This document shows positions 62,676 through 64,000 of a stretch of DNA of 64,000 nucleotides, piece after piece. Each line of letters begins with the position of its first letter. The first letter of the stretch is position 1. The position numbers were made by a program, and so were the translations under genes. Origin of the DNA: Desulfomonilaceae bacterium (GTDB lineage: Bacteria > Desulfobacterota > Desulfomonilia > Desulfomonilales > Desulfomonilaceae); the NCBI GenBank assembly GCA_041662605.1, contig JBAZSD010000008.1:101608-165607 (forward strand), written 5' to 3'. The notes beneath the pieces are model-generated. The model was not told the origin of the DNA and did no database searches. It was given only the letters and a program-made list of their open reading frames with translations.

Positions 62676-63791
62676 TCATGGCATGATTGTGGTCACGTAA
62701 ACAAATTTTCCGTTCTCAACTTTGTTGACCACCATAGGTTTCACAGCATTACCATCCGGTTTAATAGTGATCTTACCAGTCAAACCTTCGAAATCCTTAG
62801 TCGCGCTAATGGCATCCCTGATTTTTTCAGGATCGGTTGACCCCGCTTTTTTAATGGCTTCTACAACTATGAAATACGCGTCCGCTGATTGCGCAGTGTA
62901 TGAGTCAAGCTCTTTCCCGACTGTCTTCTGGAAAAGCTCGTAAAATTTCTTTCCTAATGGGGTGTTTATAGTATCGACATGAAAATGGGCCGTGAAATAC
63001 AAGCCTTCTACAGCTTTGCCTCCTAATTGTATAAGTTCAGGAGCCTGGACTCCGTCACCTGCCAATATGGGAGTATTCAAGCCCATTTCCCGGGCTTGCT
63101 TGGCGATAAGAGCGCATTCGGTGTAGTAAATGGGAGCGTATATTATATCAGGTTTAACTGACTTTATCCTGCTCAATTGTGGAGTGAAGTCTCTATCTCC
63201 CATTTTATACATCGTTTCCGATATTATCTTTCCACCACCCTTGGTAAACTCGCGCTGAAAAAACGTCTTTAACCCTACACAATAATCCTGAGAGATATCA
63301 TAAATGATTGCTGCGGTTTTGGCGTGAAGTTGGTCCAGCGCCAATTTTGCAGCTACGCGCCCCTGTTCCGGATCTATGAAACACACCCTGAATACGAATT
63401 TCTTGCCTTGATTTACGAGAGGATTAGTAGCGGTGGGGCTAACCATTGGAATTTTCGATCTCTCTGCATGATCCGACGCAGCTATCGTATTGCCGGATAT
63501 AAGCTCGCCAATTATCGCGACAACCTTATCTTTTTCGATCAACCTCGAAACAGCGTTCGCCGAGTCAACCTTCTCCGATTTGGTGTCGGCAAGTTTGATT
63601 TCGATGGGTCGTCCTAGCGCTTCCGGCTCTATTTGCTTAGCCGTATTTATCCCATCCCAGGCCATTTGTCCGAAAGCGGCCACACTGCCGGTCATAGGTA
63701 ACAACGCGCCAATATTGATCGGTTCGGCAGCCATGGCCCACGACATCATGCTTAAACACAAAGCCGTAATTACCAGCAAAAGCCGAGGCAT
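62676..63791 (-). CDS. livK: Branched-chain amino-acid ABC transporter binding protein LivK
   Basis: The periplasmic binding protein of the Liv importer. A signal peptide is clear (residues 1-21, MMSWAMAAE). The mature start INIGALLPMTGSVAAFGQMAWDG, then KVVAIIGELISGNTIAAS and PMVSPTATNPLVNQGKKFVFRV are typical of Peripla_BP_6. It has 371 aa. An AGGAGG site precedes the ATG. It is the first gene of the operon, with livH 34 bp behind it; an IS3-type end stands 84 bp upstream and may affect its promoter. Confidence 0.93.
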   Translation of the reverse strand: MPRLLLVITALCLSMMSWAMAAEPINIGALLPMTGSVAAFGQMAWDGINTAKQIEPEALGRPIEIKLADTKSEKVDSANAVSRLIEKDKVVAIIGELISGNTIAASDHAERSKIPMVSPTATNPLVNQGKKFVFRVCFIDPEQGRVAAKLALDQLHAKTAAIIYDISQDYCVGLKTFFQREFTKGGGKIISETMYKMGDRDFTPQLSRIKSVKPDIIYAPIYYTECALIAKQAREMGLNTPILAGDGVQAPELIQLGGKAVEGLYFTAHFHVDTINTPLGKKFYELFQKTVGKELDSYTAQSADAYFIVVEAIKKAGSTDPEKIRDAISATKDFEGLTGKITIKPDGNAVKPMVVNKVENGKFVYVTTIMP

Positions 63792-63874
63792 ATAGCACCT
63801 CCTTAGATTTTTATCGCTGAATCTCCGTTTGAAAATGGCTAAATCGACCCGGCGCTAGTTGTCGGAACAAGACT

Positions 63875-63899
63875 TGAACCGCACCCGATTTCTTGGACA
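63875..63899. repeat. Putative terminal inverted repeat of an IS3-family element
   Basis: The 25 bases starting TGAACCGCACCC and ending TTGGACA lie just past the transposase stop, start with TG and end in CA as IS3 ends do. The matching other end is outside the window, so this is not proven. Confidence 0.5.
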
Positions 63900-63910
63900 T
63901 TACTTAAGCC

Positions 63911-64000
63911 TCAGGCTGCTTGTCTTGTCAATTGATGATGTCTGTATTCCACAGGGCTCATGAATCCCAGCCTTTCTAGTCGCCAATAATTGTTGTAGGT
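63911..64000 (-). CDS. IS3-family transposase (OrfB), 3' end only
   Basis: The window ends inside this gene. On the minus strand the last 29 codons read YNNYWRLERLG, then FMSPVEYRHHQ, then LTRQAA and a stop. This is the usual C-terminal end of IS3-type integrase-core transposases (the Y-N-N...R-L-G-MSPVEYR pattern). The remainder of the element lies beyond the right edge, so intactness cannot be judged. Confidence 0.8.
   Translation of the reverse strand, partial: TYNNYWRLERLGFMSPVEYRHHQLTRQAA

Noticed and set aside
1..64000. CRISPR arrays, rRNA genes, prophage or replication origin
   Set aside because: No regular short repeats with spacers, no rRNA-like stretches, no phage structural genes and no DnaA-box cluster were seen.

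Overview
The window reads as the chromosome of a Gram-negative, probably anaerobic bacterium of the Desulfobacterota (the old Deltaproteobacteria, in the direction of Syntrophobacter or Desulfomonile). This rests on the outer-membrane parts (SurA-like chaperone, TolC, a beta-barrel protein), a meso-diaminopimelate-type MurE, a class B PBP with a PASTA tail, a hom-thrC-phosphoglycerate-mutase-like threonine operon, and a radical-SAM cassette resembling the one I know as SynChlorMet. The species is inference; no rRNA gene is present.

Region 1 (1-8.4 kb): mfd and a surA-like gene overlap by 4 bp, followed by a stand-alone mreB. Two orphan periplasmic binding proteins (sugar type and branched-chain amino-acid type) follow on the minus strand.

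Region 2 (8.5-21.8 kb) is the accessory core and the most interesting part: a complete ribosomal-peptide (RiPP) system. It has an HlyD-type adaptor, a C39-peptidase ABC exporter with an intact Cys-His-Asp triad, a second 980-aa ABC exporter with an odd N-terminal half, and a TolC channel behind a promoter with both consensus hexamers. These are followed by a PqqD-like leader-binding protein, two full-length radical SAM/SPASM maturases, and two tandem precursor peptides of 65 and 63 aa. The precursors have identical 36-aa cores with three Cys, behind a short charged leader ending in GVSGG. A convergent outer-membrane barrel gene closes the region. The likely flow is: PqqD-like protein presents the leader, the two radical SAM enzymes modify the core, the C39 ABC protein cuts after Gly-Gly and exports, and HlyD plus TolC carry the product across the envelope.

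Region 3 (21.8-39.9 kb, minus strand) is the division and cell-wall (dcw) cluster: rsmH, ftsL, ftsI, murE, murF, mraY, ftsW, murG, murC, murB, ftsQ, ftsA, ftsZ. It is tightly packed with many overlapping starts and stops. murD is missing from its usual place between mraY and ftsW, and mraZ is not in front of rsmH. Behind ftsZ lie a B12-binding-type radical SAM protein, translationally coupled to a small ferredoxin with a His in place of one cluster Cys, and a DUF1269-like membrane protein.

Region 4 (40-58.8 kb) is housekeeping: tRNA-Leu(GAG) with clear promoter and terminator, xth, hfq-miaA-prmA, a small secreted Gln-rich protein, mtnA-pncB, grpE-dnaK, a DUF1015 protein, a TrmN6-like methyltransferase, an AlaC-like aminotransferase, the threonine group hom-thrC-iPGM-like (candidate homoserine kinase), a fatty-acid hydroxylase-family protein and lepB.

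Region 5 (58.9-64 kb, minus strand) is a branched-chain amino-acid ABC operon livK-H-M-G-F ending in a good terminator. livH is split by a one-base frameshift. The window ends inside the 3' end of an IS3-family transposase just upstream of livK.
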